Positions 25,226 through 31,448 of a DNA stretch of 44,774 bases are shown piece after piece; position 1 is the first letter of the stretch; each line of letters begins with the position of its first letter. Origin of the DNA: JBBSTY01 sp038235385. Lineage in GTDB: Bacteria; Actinomycetota; Acidimicrobiia; Acidimicrobiales; Acidimicrobilacustridaceae. The notes beneath the pieces were generated by a model that was not told where the DNA came from, searched no databases, and saw only the letters and a list, made by a program, of their open reading frames with translations. The position numbers were made by a program, and so were the translations under genes. The stretch lies in the NCBI GenBank assembly GCA_038235385.1, contig JBBSTY010000011.1, positions 1-44,774 on the forward strand, read 5' to 3'.

Positions 25226-26074
25226 ATGGAGGGGTACGACGCGTCGACCTACGGCGAACGGTGGGCCGACGTGTACGACGAGTGGTACGACGATCTCGAC
25301 GACACCGAGGCGTGCGTGGCGTTCCTCCGCGACCTCGCGGGCGGGCCGGACGAGGCGGGCACCCTCGTCGAACTGGGGATCGGCACCGGTCGCCTGGCGC
25401 TCCCGCTGGCCCGAGCGGGGTACGACATCCGAGGCATCGACGCCTCACCGGCGATGGTCGACCAGCTCCGCGCCAAGGCCGGAGGGGCCACCCTGCCGGT
25501 CACCATCGGCGACATGGCCGACGTCCGGATCCCCGCCTCCGGTGAGCTCGCCGAGGCCACCGACCACGTCGACGTCGGCCCGGCAGCGACCGGCGCCACC
25601 GACGGCCGGAGGAGCGGCGAACCGATCACGTGCCGAGGCGTCTTCGTCGCGTACAACACCTTCTTCAACCTCACCACCGAGGCCGACCAGCGCCGATGCC
25701 TCGACCGCATCGCCGCGGTCCTCGCACCGGGCGGGTGGTTCGCGTGCGCCCAGTTCGTCCCCGACGCCCGGGTGGCCAGCGGGCGGGCGAGCGATGTCGG
25801 GGTGCGCAGCATCACCACCGATCGGGTGGTGCTCACCGCCGACCGGTACGACGCGCCGTCCCAGACCATCACCGGTCAGTACATCGACATCTCCGCCGAT
25901 GGCATCGCCCTGCGCCCGGTGCACATCCGCTACCTGTTCCCCGCGCAGCTCGACGCGCTGGCGTCGTCGGCCGGGCTCCGCCTCGCCGAACGCTGGGCCG
26001 ACTGGTCCCGGACGCCCTTCGACGACACCAGTGCGCTCCACGTGTCGGTCTACCGGCGCCCGGCGACCGCCTGA
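25226..26074 (+). CDS. SAM-dependent class I methyltransferase
   Basis: This protein has 282 residues. SAM-binding motif I is VELGIGTGRLALPLA, with acidic GIDAS at motif II and the family's FVAYNTFFNL motif at about residue 145. The order fits the Methyltransf_25-like class. An unusual insertion of about 30 residues (residues about 105-135, Glu/Ala/Gly-rich) separates the GDMADVRIP strand from the FVAYNTFFNL strand; in most relatives these are nearly adjacent. The substrate is not predictable. ATG 25226 is the conservative start. GTG 25202 also works and would overlap the previous gene, giving a product of 290 residues. The gene converges on the PH-like gene. Confidence 0.82.
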   Translation: MEGYDASTYGERWADVYDEWYDDLDDTEACVAFLRDLAGGPDEAGTLVELGIGTGRLALPLARAGYDIRGIDASPAMVDQLRAKAGGATLPVTIGDMADVRIPASGELAEATDHVDVGPAATGATDGRRSGEPITCRGVFVAYNTFFNLTTEADQRRCLDRIAAVLAPGGWFACAQFVPDARVASGRASDVGVRSITTDRVVLTADRYDAPSQTITGQYIDISADGIALRPVHIRYLFPAQLDALASSAGLRLAERWADWSRTPFDDTSALHVSVYRRPATA

Positions 26075-26128
26075 CCCCTCGACCTGCGGGTCTCGACCGG
26101 CGCCGCACGAGACCACCACGACGTGCTC

Positions 26129-26144
26129 GCCGGCGTGCGCCGGC
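26129..26144. terminator. Short 6-bp hairpin between convergent genes
   Basis: GCCGGC (26129-26134) pairs with GCCGGC (26139-26144) around GTGC, in the 81-base gap between the methyltransferase stop and the PH-like gene stop. It is short, so this is a weak call. Confidence 0.35.
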
Positions 26145-26155
26145 CGTCGCTCGGA

Positions 26156-26668
26156 TCAGGCGACACCGGGGTCGGGCATCTCGGGCATCTCGGGCAGCGC
26201 CGGCGGGCGCGTGTCGGCCGCTCCGGCCAGATCCATGATCTGGGCGGTGAACGACTCGGCCGGCTCCCCCTTCATGTACTCGAGGTCGACCACCGCGCCC
26301 GACTTCATGACGATGCGCAAGATGTCGCCGAAGGAGATCGAACCGGCGTGGATCTCGGCGATCGCCGACAGCGGCACCTCGCCCAGGAACTGCTTGGGCC
26401 GGCCCGAGAACCCCAGGCTCCAGCAGAAGATCCGGCCACCCGTGAGCGCGAGGGCCATCTGGTTCGCGGACGGGAAGGCCACCACCGAGTCGGGATCCGG
26501 GCGTCCGCCGGTCTGGTCGAGGTCGATGCCGGCGATGGCGGCGTCGACCGACAGGGTGTTCGGCGCGACGGTGCCGTTGTAGTTGACCCGCGCGGTACCG
26601 ATGAGCTCCTCACCCGCCACCAGGATCGGCTCGACGAGCGTGCGCAGCTGGTCCGCGTCCTTGGCCAC
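26156..26668 (-). CDS. PH-like fold protein of unknown function
   Basis: This protein has 170 residues. It is a soluble protein with a strand-rich centre (VAFPSANQMALALTGGRIFCWSLGFSGRPKQFLGEVPLSAIAEI) followed by SFGDILRIVMKSGAVVDLEY, the pattern of bacterial PH-domain proteins (like the PH-type domains in DUF304-like or YvbH families). No enzyme motif is present. The N-terminus is helical. GTG 26668 is set by AAGGAG five bases upstream (26674-26679 on the minus strand). The 5' leader carries a perfect 8-bp hairpin directly before the ribosome-binding site. It is divergent from the SRPBCC gene. Confidence 0.7.
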   Translation of the reverse strand: MAKDADQLRTLVEPILVAGEELIGTARVNYNGTVAPNTLSVDAAIAGIDLDQTGGRPDPDSVVAFPSANQMALALTGGRIFCWSLGFSGRPKQFLGEVPLSAIAEIHAGSISFGDILRIVMKSGAVVDLEYMKGEPAESFTAQIMDLAGAADTRPPALPEMPEMPDPGVA

Positions 26669-26684
26669 AGCGACTCCTTCGTCG

Positions 26685-26706
26685 GGTACCGGTCCGAGCC
26701 GGTACC
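26685..26706 (-). promoter_or_regulatory. 8-bp leader hairpin before the PH-like gene
   Basis: GGTACCGG (26685-26692) pairs with CCGGTACC (26699-26706) around a 6-base loop. It lies between the TACGAT -10 box (26722-26727, minus strand) and the ribosome-binding site AAGGAG (26674-26679). Each arm also contains the palindrome GGTACC, spaced 16 bases apart, so a DNA-binding dimer is the other reading. Confidence 0.45.
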
Positions 26707-26721
26707 GGGGTGAGCGGCCGC

Positions 26722-26727
26722 ATCGTA
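26722..26727 (-). promoter_or_regulatory. -10 box TACGAT for the PH-like gene
   Basis: This minus-strand TANNNT hexamer lies 53 bases before GTG 26668, leaving a leader that contains the hairpin 26685-26706 and a clear ribosome-binding site. Confidence 0.4.
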
Positions 26728-26799
26728 GCCAGACCGGCTCCGCCGCGCCGTCGCCGCGGCCATCGGCTCCCGGGCCCCGGATCCACGGACGGTCGCACC

Positions 26800-26805
26800 T
26801 ACGCT
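26800..26805 (+). promoter_or_regulatory. -10 box TACGCT, leaderless promoter
   Basis: This box ends 6 bases before the ATG of the SRPBCC gene; no ribosome-binding site is present. Confidence 0.5.
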
Positions 26806-26811
26806 GTCGCC

Positions 26812-27252
26812 ATGAGCCGCATCCGGGTCTCGACCATCATCAACGCGTCGCCCAAGGCGGTGTGGGGAGCGATCGACGACGTCGGATCCCACGTCGAGTG
26901 GATGCAGGACGCCGAGGCCATCCGGTTCCGCTCCGCGCGGCGCAAGGGGGTCGGCACCGTCTTCGAGTGCGACACGCGCATCGGCCCGCTCACCTTGACC
27001 GACCTCATGGAGATCACCGAGTGGAAGCCGGGCCGGCGGATGGGGGTCCGCCACGCCGGCGTGGTCACCGGCGACGGCTACTTCACGCTGCGACGCACCC
27101 GCGGTGGTCGCACCCGGTTCAGCTGGCACGAGCGGCTGCGCTTCCCGTGGTGGATGGGCGGCGAGCTGGGTGGGGTGGTCGGAGCCGAGATCCTGCGGCT
27201 CGTGTGGCGTCGCAACCTGACCAACCTCAAGCAACGCGTCGAGCACCGCTGA
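26812..27252 (+). CDS. SRPBCC family protein (polyketide cyclase / START-like)
   Basis: This protein has 146 residues. It opens with IRVSTIINASPKAVWGAIDDVGSHVEWMQDAEAI, the standard SRPBCC start in which a strand is followed by a helix and a Trp-containing turn. Later there is the LTDLMEITEWKPGRRMGV strand pair and a C-terminal helix. SRPBCC folds hold a deep hydrophobic ligand pocket and serve in lipid or polyketide binding. The ligand is unknown. The start is fixed by the TACGCT box 6 bases upstream. The neighbouring rhomboid gene converges. Confidence 0.85.
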   Translation: MSRIRVSTIINASPKAVWGAIDDVGSHVEWMQDAEAIRFRSARRKGVGTVFECDTRIGPLTLTDLMEITEWKPGRRMGVRHAGVVTGDGYFTLRRTRGGRTRFSWHERLRFPWWMGGELGGVVGAEILRLVWRRNLTNLKQRVEHR

Positions 27253-27274
27253 ACGGGGCCGGCGACCGCTCGGA

Positions 27275-28123
27275 TCAGCGGAAGCGGGCCGGGATCAGGT
27301 AGGGCGCCGCGAGGACGGCCACGCCCACGCACGCCACCATCAACACGATGGCGATGGTGACGCCGAGCACCGGTGACTTCTGACGTCGCTCGAGCTCGAA
27401 CATGGCCCACCCGATGGCGCCACCTGCGACCATGCCGCCGACGTGGCCGCCGACGGAGATGCCGGGCACCAGGAAGGTGATGCCCAGGTTGATGACGATC
27501 AGCATGCCGAGACCCGACTGCCAGATGTTCACCCGGTTGGCGAGCTGGTAGCCCGCCGCCGCGCCCAGGAGCCCGAAGATGGCGCCGGAAGCTCCGGCGG
27601 TGGCGCTGTTGGGGCTCAGCAGCATGGCCCCGAGCGCGCCGGCGAAGAGCGACGCGAAGTAGAGGGCCGCGTACTGGGCGTGCCCGAGCAGCTGCTCGAT
27701 CTGGGGTCCGATGCGGTACAGCACGAACATGTTCATGCCGAGGTGGATGAAGCCGTAGTGGAGGAAGCCGGAGGTGACGAGCCGCCACCACTCCCCTGCG
27801 TAGACGCCGTAGGCGTAGAGCACGCCCGTGCCCGGTTCGGAGGCGGTTCCCGTGGTGATGCGGCCGCCGAGGGCGAGGTCGAGCACGAACACCGCGACGT
27901 TGACGGCCAACAGCGCGTAGGTGACGTACGGCTGGGCCATCGGCAGGGCGCGCGCCGAGTAGCTGGGAGCCGCCTGGGACGCGGTCTTCACGCACTCCGG
28001 GCAGTGGAACCCGACCGAGCCCTGGGTCATGCAGTCCGGGCAGATGGGGCGGTCACAGCGTTGGCAGGTGACCCCGGCGCGCCGGTCGGTGTGTCGATAG
28101 CAGGTGATGGTCGGCGTCGTCAT
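27275..28123 (-). CDS. Rhomboid intramembrane serine protease with N-terminal zinc-finger
   Basis: This protein has 282 residues. Residues about 8-48 hold four Cys/His pairs (CYRH, CQRC, CPDC, CPEC) arranged as a B-box-like zinc-binding region. Six membrane spans follow. The catalytic Ser is in GASGAIFGLLG and the His in GISVGGHVGGM. The H-x-G-M-N motif appears as HLGMN in the second span. Rhomboids cleave single-span membrane proteins inside the bilayer. The cytosolic zinc module is common in actinobacterial rhomboids, and its role is unknown. ATG 28123 has TAGCGT nine bases upstream. The gene overlaps nothing and converges with SRPBCC. Confidence 0.93.
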   Translation of the reverse strand: MTTPTITCYRHTDRRAGVTCQRCDRPICPDCMTQGSVGFHCPECVKTASQAAPSYSARALPMAQPYVTYALLAVNVAVFVLDLALGGRITTGTASEPGTGVLYAYGVYAGEWWRLVTSGFLHYGFIHLGMNMFVLYRIGPQIEQLLGHAQYAALYFASLFAGALGAMLLSPNSATAGASGAIFGLLGAAAGYQLANRVNIWQSGLGMLIVINLGITFLVPGISVGGHVGGMVAGGAIGWAMFELERRQKSPVLGVTIAIVLMVACVGVAVLAAPYLIPARFR

Positions 28124-28132
28124 GGATCCACC

Positions 28133-28138
28133 ACGCTA
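28133..28138 (-). promoter_or_regulatory. -10 box TAGCGT, leaderless promoter of the rhomboid gene
   Basis: This box ends 9 bases before ATG 28123 on the minus strand. No ribosome-binding site is recognisable. Confidence 0.45.
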
Positions 28139-28206
28139 CCGGCGCCGTCGCAGCCCTCGGCGGCGGGTCCGGCCCCCGACTCGCCGGCGGTCCGGACGGG
28201 CCACGT

Positions 28207-28238
28207 GAGGCGCTCGACGGCGGCCCCACGAGCGCCTC
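28207..28238 (-). terminator. 10-bp hairpin after the enoyl-CoA hydratase gene
   Basis: GAGGCGCTCG (28207-28216) pairs perfectly with CGAGCGCCTC (28229-28238). On the minus strand it follows the hydratase stop by 9 bases and precedes the rhomboid promoter, so it separates the two transcripts. No U-tract. Confidence 0.6.
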
Positions 28239-28247
28239 GAGCGGTGG

Positions 28248-29045
28248 TCAGCGGCCGGTGAAGGTCGCCTTCCCGGGGCCGTGTTCGAGGAAGGACCGCA
28301 CGCCGATCACGGCATCGTCGGTGCGGAACGACTCGACGAAGAGCCGCTGCTCGAGCTCGATGCCCGCCTCCAGCTCCAGGTCGAGCCCCTCGTCGATGGC
28401 CTTCTTGGCCAGCGCCTGCACCGACACCGGTCCGGCGGCCAACGCCGCCGCTCGCTCGATGGCCCGGTCGAGCAGGTCCTCGCCGGGCACCACCTCATCG
28501 ACGAGGCCGATGGCGAGCGCCTCGTCCGCCTTGACCTGGCGCCCGGTGAAGATGAGGTCCTTGGCCCTCGACACCCCGATCAACCGGGCCAGCCGTTGGG
28601 TGCCGCCACCGCCGGGGATGATGCCGAGGAGGATCTCCGGTTGGCCGAACCGGGCGGTCTCGGACCCGATGCGGAAGTCGCACGCCAGGGCCAGCTCGCA
28701 CCCGCCGCCGAGCGCGAACCCGCCGACCGCGGCGATGGTGGCACGGGGGAACGCGGCGAGGGCGCCCAGCGCGTCGGTGAACCCACGACCGATGGCCACG
28801 GCCTCGTCGGGTCCCCCGAACTCGGCGATCTCGGCCCCGGCGGCGAACGACCGGTCGTTGCCGGTGACCACGAGCGCGCCCGGCAGATCGGCCCGCAGCT
28901 CGTCGAGCACCTCGGCCAACCGGGCGAGCAGCGCCTGGCTCAACGGGTTGAGCTTGCCGTTGTTCAACGACAGCACGGCGACACCGTCGTCGCGCCGCTC
29001 CACCAGGACGAGGTCGACAGGATCGGGTGTGGCGTCATCGGTCAT
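28248..29045 (-). CDS. Enoyl-CoA hydratase/isomerase family protein
   Basis: This protein has 265 residues, typical of crotonase-fold enzymes. The oxyanion-hole segments are SFAAGAEI and GGFALGGGCELALACD. The two catalytic Glu positions of hydratases are both present (Glu in GGGCELALACD and Glu in QPEILLGIIPGGGGTQRL). It most likely hydrates a trans-2-enoyl-CoA in fatty-acid beta-oxidation; isomerase activity cannot be excluded. The last quarter is helical and forms the trimer contact. ATG 29045 is backed by TAGATT 7 bases upstream. No beta-oxidation partner genes are nearby. Confidence 0.93.
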   Translation of the reverse strand: MTDDATPDPVDLVLVERRDDGVAVLSLNNGKLNPLSQALLARLAEVLDELRADLPGALVVTGNDRSFAAGAEIAEFGGPDEAVAIGRGFTDALGALAAFPRATIAAVGGFALGGGCELALACDFRIGSETARFGQPEILLGIIPGGGGTQRLARLIGVSRAKDLIFTGRQVKADEALAIGLVDEVVPGEDLLDRAIERAAALAAGPVSVQALAKKAIDEGLDLELEAGIELEQRLFVESFRTDDAVIGVRSFLEHGPGKATFTGR

Positions 29046-29052
29046 GGCGGCG

Positions 29053-29058
29053 AATCTA
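29053..29058 (-). promoter_or_regulatory. -10 box TAGATT, leaderless promoter of the hydratase gene
   Basis: This box ends 7 bases before ATG 29045 on the minus strand. Confidence 0.5.
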
Positions 29059-29131
29059 CCGGGTGGGCTGCCCCTGCCGATCAGAGATCCCGTCGACTGC
29101 CCCGACCGGGAAACCGAGCGGACATGTGACC

Positions 29132-29213
29132 TACCATCGCCTTGTCGCACCATGATCGGTCACCTCCGACGGAGGTGCTCCCGTGCACGGCGGCTCACCC
29201 CGACGACGAGAGG
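29132..29213 (+). promoter_or_regulatory. mscL leader: -10 box, hairpin and ribosome-binding site
   Basis: A TACCAT box (29132-29137) is followed by the 7-bp hairpin CACCTCC-GAC-GGAGGTG (29161-29177), then GAGAGG (29208-29213), 7 bases before ATG 29221. The CCTCC arm could pair with the GAGG of the ribosome-binding site instead of its own partner. That alternative fold is inference. Confidence 0.4.
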
Positions 29214-29220
29214 AAACGCC

Positions 29221-29615
29221 ATGATCAAGGAGTTCCGGGAGTTCATCGAACGAGGAAACGTCATCGACCTCGCCGTGGCCGTCGTGATCGGCGCCGCGTT
29301 CGCGGCGATCGTGGCGTCGTTCAGCAAGGACATCCTCATGCCGATCATCGGCATCTTCGGCGGCAAGCCGTCGTTCGACGAGTACACCCTCACCATCAAC
29401 AACTCGGTCATCTCGTGGGGCACCTTCCTCACGGCCGTCGTGAGCTTCCTCATCGTCGCCTTCGCGGTGTTCCTCCTCGTCAAGGCGATCAACAAGATGC
29501 AGAACATGCGGCCACCAAGGAGGAGCTCGACGAGGCCGAGCTCACCGAGGTCGACCTCCTCGTCGAGATCCGCGATCTCCTCCTGGCCCAGCGCAACGGT
29601 CCGACGGCGCCCTGA
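29221..29615 (+). CDS. mscL: Large-conductance mechanosensitive channel MscL, apparent frameshift
   Basis: The first 95 codons encode a normal MscL: a basic start MIKEFREFIERGNVIDLAVAVVIG (amphipathic helix and first span, residues about 15-40), a periplasmic loop, and a second span (about 70-90) ending NKMQNM. The conserved C-terminal helix (TKEELDEAEL then VEIRDLLLAQR) is present but in another frame, from about 29510 to TGA 29613-29615. One base seems to be missing near 29506-29511. As read without a shift, the frame runs on to 29793 with a Ser/Arg/Pro-rich nonsense tail (190 residues) that overlaps the next gene. Corrected length is about 131, normal for the family. Both membrane spans are intact, and the C-terminal bundle is dispensable for gating in Escherichia coli MscL, so the channel may still work. 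A sequencing error is equally possible. Confidence 0.82.
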
Positions 29616-29630
29616 CCGACCCGCCCGACG

Positions 29631-30617
29631 TCACCCCTGGTCGGCGTCGCCGCCTCCGGCGGCGTCGAGCAGGCGATCCACGGCGGTCCACGGGTCGAGG
29701 CGCCCGGCCAGGACCTCGGCGCGGGTGTCGTCGAACGCGGCCCCGGCTGCGGTCGTTGTGGCCCGCTCGAGCAACCGGGCGGCGATGAGGTGACGCAGCT
29801 CGTCGGCGAGGCGATCGGCTCGCCGACGGGCGAGCACCCCCGACCTCGAGACGTGCTCGCGATGGGCGGCCACCGCCTCCCACAGCGCCGAGGCCCCCTC
29901 CCCGTCGGTAGCCACCGTGTCCACCACGGGCGGTTCCCACCCATCGCCCGAGCGCACCCCCGCCATCATCAGCATCCGCACCAGGTCGCGGCGGGTCTCG
30001 GCCGCGCCGGGCCGATCGGCCTTGTTGATCACGAAGATGTCGGCGATCTCCATCAGCCCGGCCTTGTTGGCCTGCACCGAGTCGCCCCAGCCCGGGTTCA
30101 CCACCACCACCGTGGTGTCGGCCCGCCCCGCGATCTCGACCTCGACCTGGCCCACCCCGACCGTCTCCACCAGGATCCACGGCCAGCCGGACGCGTCGAG
30201 CACGCGGATGGCCTGGGGTGCGGCCAGCGCCAGACCGCCCAGATGGCCGCGGGTGGCCATCGAGCGGATGAAGACGCCCTCGTCGAGCGCATGGTCGTCC
30301 ATCCGCACCCGATCACCGAGGATCGCGCCTCCCGTGAACGGCGACGACGGATCGATGGCGAGCACCGCCACCCGCTCGCCCCTCGAGCGGATCTCGCTCA
30401 CGAGCGCGCTGGTGAGGGTGGACTTGCCGCTGCCGGGTGCGCCGGTGATGCCGACGGTGTAGGCCGACGACCCCCGGGCGTAGGCCGCCGCGCCAGCGGC
30501 CCGGCTGGCCTCGCCGCCCCGTTCGACGTCGGTGACGAGCCGGGCCAACGCCCGCCGATCGCCGGCCGACGCGGCCGCGAGCAGCGCCTCGGGATCGGCG
30601 TGGCGGTCGGTGCCCAT
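29631..30617 (-). CDS. MeaB/ArgK-type P-loop GTPase
   Basis: This GTPase has 328 residues. Walker A is GAPGSGKST near residue 60, DPSSPFTGGAILGDRVRM is a family-specific segment, VETVGVGQ carries the G3 element, and NKADR is the G4 base-specificity motif. These proteins guard B12-dependent acyl-CoA mutases such as methylmalonyl-CoA mutase, loading and protecting the cofactor. No mutase gene lies in the window, so the partner must be elsewhere. The C-terminal part is helical as in MeaB. ATG 30617 is chosen because TAAGCT lies 7 bases upstream. The longer frame upstream is shadow of the NifU gene. Confidence 0.93.
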   Translation of the reverse strand: MGTDRHADPEALLAAASAGDRRALARLVTDVERGGEASRAAGAAAYARGSSAYTVGITGAPGSGKSTLTSALVSEIRSRGERVAVLAIDPSSPFTGGAILGDRVRMDDHALDEGVFIRSMATRGHLGGLALAAPQAIRVLDASGWPWILVETVGVGQVEVEIAGRADTTVVVVNPGWGDSVQANKAGLMEIADIFVINKADRPGAAETRRDLVRMLMMAGVRSGDGWEPPVVDTVATDGEGASALWEAVAAHREHVSRSGVLARRRADRLADELRHLIAARLLERATTTAAGAAFDDTRAEVLAGRLDPWTAVDRLLDAAGGGDADQG

Positions 30618-30624
30618 GGCGCCG

Positions 30625-30630
30625 AGCTTA
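30625..30630 (-). promoter_or_regulatory. -10 box TAAGCT, leaderless promoter of the GTPase gene
   Basis: This minus-strand box ends 7 bases before ATG 30617. It separates the GTPase from the upstream NifU-like gene, so the two need not form an operon. Confidence 0.5.
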
Positions 30631-30730
30631 CGGGCGGTCGGGCCACCCTCGGCCACGCCACGAAACCCGGTGGCCGCGTCCGGGCCGATGCGGCTCGGTG
30701 CGGTTCGGTGCGCCGACGCTCGGCCGCGCG

Positions 30731-31006
30731 TCAGCGAGTGGCGGCGGACTCGTCGAGCTCGCCGAGGTCGGTCGCGGTCTCGGCGATGTTGATGACCTCG
30801 GTGACCCCTTCGACACGGTCCTTGAGGATGCGCTGGATCCCGAACTTGAGCGTGATGGTCGAGGCGGGACAGGACGCGCACGCCCCGACGAGCTCGACGC
30901 TGACCACACCGGTCTCCTCGTCGACGGCTCGGAGGAACACGTCGCCGTTGTCGGCCTGGATGGCCGGGCGGATCACCTGGATCACCTGGTCGACCTCTGC
31001 GTACAC
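30731..31006 (-). CDS. NifU C-terminal domain Fe-S scaffold protein
   Basis: This protein has 91 residues consisting of one NifU/Nfu domain. The Fe-S site is CASCPAS (Cys-x-x-Cys), placed after VVSVELVGA as in Nfu proteins. The helix IRPAIQADNGDVFL at the N-terminus is also typical. It forms a labile 4Fe-4S cluster between two subunits and hands it to apoproteins. GTG 31006 is backed by GAGGAG five bases upstream. A GTPase gene follows in the same direction after 113 bases, with its own promoter. Single-domain length is normal. Confidence 0.9.
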   Translation of the reverse strand: MYAEVDQVIQVIRPAIQADNGDVFLRAVDEETGVVSVELVGACASCPASTITLKFGIQRILKDRVEGVTEVINIAETATDLGELDESAATR

Positions 31007-31169
31007 GTCAGCTCCTCGGGACCGTGGCCTCGTCCAGTGTCGCAGCTCGGCTGCCGAGCGGAAAACCCTCCGCGAGCGGAACGATCGCCACCGACATGAA
31101 CAGCGCCACGCGACACGTTGTTCCCGCCGTCGGTTCCGCGGCAGGAACCCTGCATGGGAGACTGGCGCC

Positions 31170-31448
31170 GTGACGTGCGCTCCTCGCCAGGCTCCCCTCC
31201 CGGACTCGCGGACGGCGTCGGGCGCCGCCACCCGCAGCGCCGGCGCGGCGATCCCGCTGGCGGTGGTGTTCGCCCACGCCGACGGCTTCAGCTGGGACGA
31301 GGCGCTCCTCGTGATGGCACCGATCGCCATCCTCGCCGGCGTGCTGCTGTACGCCAACCGCAAGATCCAGGGCGCCTTCGGCGACCCCGATCCCGAGGAC
31401 GCGACAGAGGCGGAGGGATTCGACGACGGGGACGCGCCCCACCCGTGA
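31170..31448 (+). CDS. Small single-span membrane protein coupled to an MFS gene
   Basis: This protein has 92 residues. After a hydrophilic start it has one or two hydrophobic stretches (AAIPLAVVFAHADGF and LLVMAPIAILAGVLLYANRKI) and an acidic tail rich in Asp/Glu/Pro. I do not recognise it. It ends at TGA 31446-31448, and the MFS gene starts with GTG 31445, forming GTGA, so the two proteins are made together. The GTG start is preceded by GGGAG. A small companion subunit or regulator of the transporter is a reasonable guess only. Confidence 0.7.
   Translation: MTCAPRQAPLPDSRTASGAATRSAGAAIPLAVVFAHADGFSWDEALLVMAPIAILAGVLLYANRKIQGAFGDPDPEDATEAEGFDDGDAPHP

Noticed and set aside
26129..26144. Strong terminator between convergent methyltransferase and PH-like genes
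   Set aside because: The stem is only six base pairs, so it is listed at low confidence and not as a finding.
29500..29530. Programmed -1 frameshift in mscL
   Set aside because: AAGGAGG lies nearby, but there is no slippery X-XXY-YYZ heptamer, and the SD-like sequence is after rather than before the switch point.
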